Of a stretch of DNA of 64,000 bases, positions 62,040 to 64,000 are shown piece after piece. Each line of letters begins with the position of its first letter. Position 1 is the first letter of the stretch. This DNA comes from Phoronis australis. Taxonomy: Eukaryota; Phoronida; Phoronidae. A program made the position numbers and the translations under genes. The stretch is from positions 508,790 to 572,789 of the forward strand of contig NMRA01000211.1 of NCBI GenBank assembly GCA_002633005.1, read 5' to 3'. The notes under the pieces were generated by a model. It saw nothing but the letters and a program-made list of their open reading frames with translations, did no database searches and was not told the origin of the DNA.

Positions 62040-62052
62040 GCCCCTGCCACCA
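62040..62052 (-). promoter_or_regulatory. Candidate tRNA primer-binding site of the Gypsy element
   Basis: On the minus strand the sequence is TGGTGGCAGGGGC, which begins with TGG as needed to pair with a tRNA CCA end. It lies upstream of gag. The priming tRNA was not identified. Confidence 0.4.
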
Positions 62053-64000
62053 CGCTAGTAATAATAAAGGACAACTAGGCTTACGTGAACGTCTGTATTT
62101 TAATCGGACAGAAACCGAAAGGGAAGTAACCAAATTATACATACGAATAAACTACACAAATGATGGCGCTAAGCACATGTGAATGATATGGCCTGCTTTA
62201 TCAACAATGTTTGCAACTGCTTGCCAAACTGCTCAAGTTTGTAGCATTTCTTGGCGACACTAGTTGTTTTTGTTTTGTCGATTCCAAATATTAGAACAAC
62301 TGTGTCTCAGCCACATATCACACAGATTTCCAAAATTTCGTACATACTATTTGCGTGTCTGCGAGAAGTGCTTTCTTTATCAATACAAGATCGACCTTTA
62401 ATTGTAGATATGCGTAATCGTGGAGGCCTAGAGCTATTCATTTGATTAGAAGCAAAAAAGCAAAGCAGCGCAAAGGCATTATTGTCGTCACACGAAAGAA
62501 TTGCGGCCTTGTTTCATAAGATTAACGCCTTGCTGAATGATAATTACATCTGCCTCTTTGTGGGTCGAGACAAAAACCAGGCAAGATGTTTGGTGCCCCT
62601 TGATTACTTGTTTCTGTGCTTCATGTTTAACTGAATCTTGTGCCACTGCGTTGCTTTCGATAGGTGACCATCTTCACCTAATATCTGTTAGCACGAGCAG
62701 ACATTTAGAAGAACCTTGGTGACTGAGATTTTTATAGTTGTATTGATTCCTGGTAACTTCGTCTTCATTTTAAACTGGTGAAAATGGGTGTTATTTGATC
62801 GTTTCGACCTTGCCGTGCATCAGTCAGTTTAATGACTATAGAACTTCTAATACGCCAATCGTTTCAGTTTTGGGTTTCATGGATAGATATTACGACACTA
62901 CTTCCAGCACAATCGTTTTGAGTTTCCACTTTCTAGGACTGCTATTCTCATTCCTCCGTGAACATAAAACATAGGCAGGGGCATGGACTCGGTGTAAAGC
63001 ATTTGTTGCAGGTTGAGACATCGGTGGCTCATGACAAGGCCAATCTTTCTAGCACACATTTCCTCTTGTTCCATAGCAGCTTTTTCTTCAAAAACACCCT
63101 TTTTAACGGTTAAGTGTAAGCACTTTACTCGGAAGTGAAGTATAAAATATACCGGGCCACGGTACTTAAAAATCTATCTGATCAACACCAATCTCATGAG
63201 ATATTGGGTTGAGCTCCATGTGACGTTCATGACATAACATGTTTTACTTTTTCAAAGCAAATTGTTTCCATATTAAACAAATTACAGATTTTTGTGCGAT
63301 CACGAGTAACAGCACGAATAGTTTTCTCAACACCTGGATTAATTGACTTTCGAGTTCCATTATGGAAAAAGGCATTGTATTTGAGGTAACATATGGCACC
63401 AGCAGCATGTAAATCTGACGGAGCAGGTAGGCAGCTACGGACAGTTGTGCTTCCTCCTCTCTCCGTTATTGATGAAATTCAAGCATGTATGACTGTTGTA
63501 ACCTCAGAGGCAGGCACTGGGTACAGTTTCTATATGTTTGTTTCATACTCATCTAGCACAAGGTTTTGTATCCTTAGAAATGAAACAGGACCTCTGGAAG
63601 TTGAACTCACCATGACTTGATCGCAACCGTTATGGTTTGTGTGTGACGTCTTCTTATGTATGGTCATACTTAGAAATACAGTTTTGAAAGTACGGAAGTT
63701 TCACGTTTGATTCTAGTATCCTAAATAAATATATAAACGTACAATATACAAAGAAATAAACAAAGAAATAAACAAAAACACACAGACACACCTACACAAA
63801 CACATAAACATGAAAAAACAACATAAGTGCATATATTTATGTTTTTTGAAGATTAGTGATTTAATTTTGAAACTCGATCATTCTGCTTAGGTCCAATGGA
63901 CAAAAATCCTCAGAACCGGGTTACCTGACATTTTAAAAAAGAATTCTAATATGTAAAACATTATGCTGAAATTTAGTTTCTAATGACACGAGGTAGCTAT
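62053..64000. other. Right end of window, nothing recognised
   Basis: It may begin with the Gypsy 5' LTR. The ORF at 63393-63620 on the plus strand has no domain I recognise. A purine-rich AAAGAAATAAAC repeat lies near 63745-63775, and A-rich sequence continues to about 63820. Confidence 0.35.

Larger units (their letters stand above)
59560..62052 (-). mobile_element. Gypsy-type LTR retrotransposon, decayed and 3'-truncated
   Basis: Reading leftward, the order is a candidate primer-binding site (62040-62052), gag, zinc knuckle and protease, then the reverse transcriptase, which fades out near 59560. Integrase and the 3' LTR were not found. The 5' LTR, if present, would lie to the right of 62052, but its limits could not be set. 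Confidence 0.75.

Overview
This is nuclear DNA from a multicellular animal. It has spliced host genes with large introns, many families of animal transposons, microsatellites and an assembly gap, and no bacterial gene organisation. The mix (Penelope-like, Gypsy, Jockey-like, a THAP/YqaJ transposon, F-type lectin, P2X7-tail-like protein) suggests an aquatic invertebrate. I cannot name the species.

Three host genes can be read. (1) The last two coding exons of ELP5 (Elongator complex protein 5) lie at 1771-6216 on the plus strand. The penultimate exon is split by a 3.29 kb transposon at 1874-5163. (2) The C-terminal half of an F-type lectin (fucolectin-like) domain lies at 19138-19503 on the minus strand. 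(3) A complete ten-exon spermine synthase gene (SMS) runs from 23385 to 44960 on the plus strand. It predicts about 379 residues, and every junction is in phase. Its long introns 4, 5 and 6 hold a THAP/YqaJ transposon, a Penelope remnant, a tandem repeat, a tRNA-like gene and a 3.8 kb TTAA transposon.

The rest is dominated by mobile DNA. 1874-5163 is an unclassified element with a 5-bp target duplication and ten copies of a GCGATCGAGAACG-type iteron, five per end in mirror orientation. 8133-12769 and 38092-41859 are two copies of a long-TIR, TTAA-type element carrying a decayed gene that looks like a FEN1/XPG-type 5' nuclease. 14904-15413 is a TTAA MITE. 29462-32910 is an ISL2EU-like element. 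48256-50268 is a Jockey-type retrotransposon. 52062-53191 holds two back-to-back Penelope-like 3' ends around a 163-base N gap. 56008-57240 is a dimeric satellite. 58207-58962 pairs a THAP relic with a P2X7-tail-like relic. 59560-62052 is a decayed Gypsy element on the minus strand.

The strongest candidates for something undescribed are the iteron-bearing element, its in-frame splice donor inside ELP5, and the TTAA element with the FEN-like gene.
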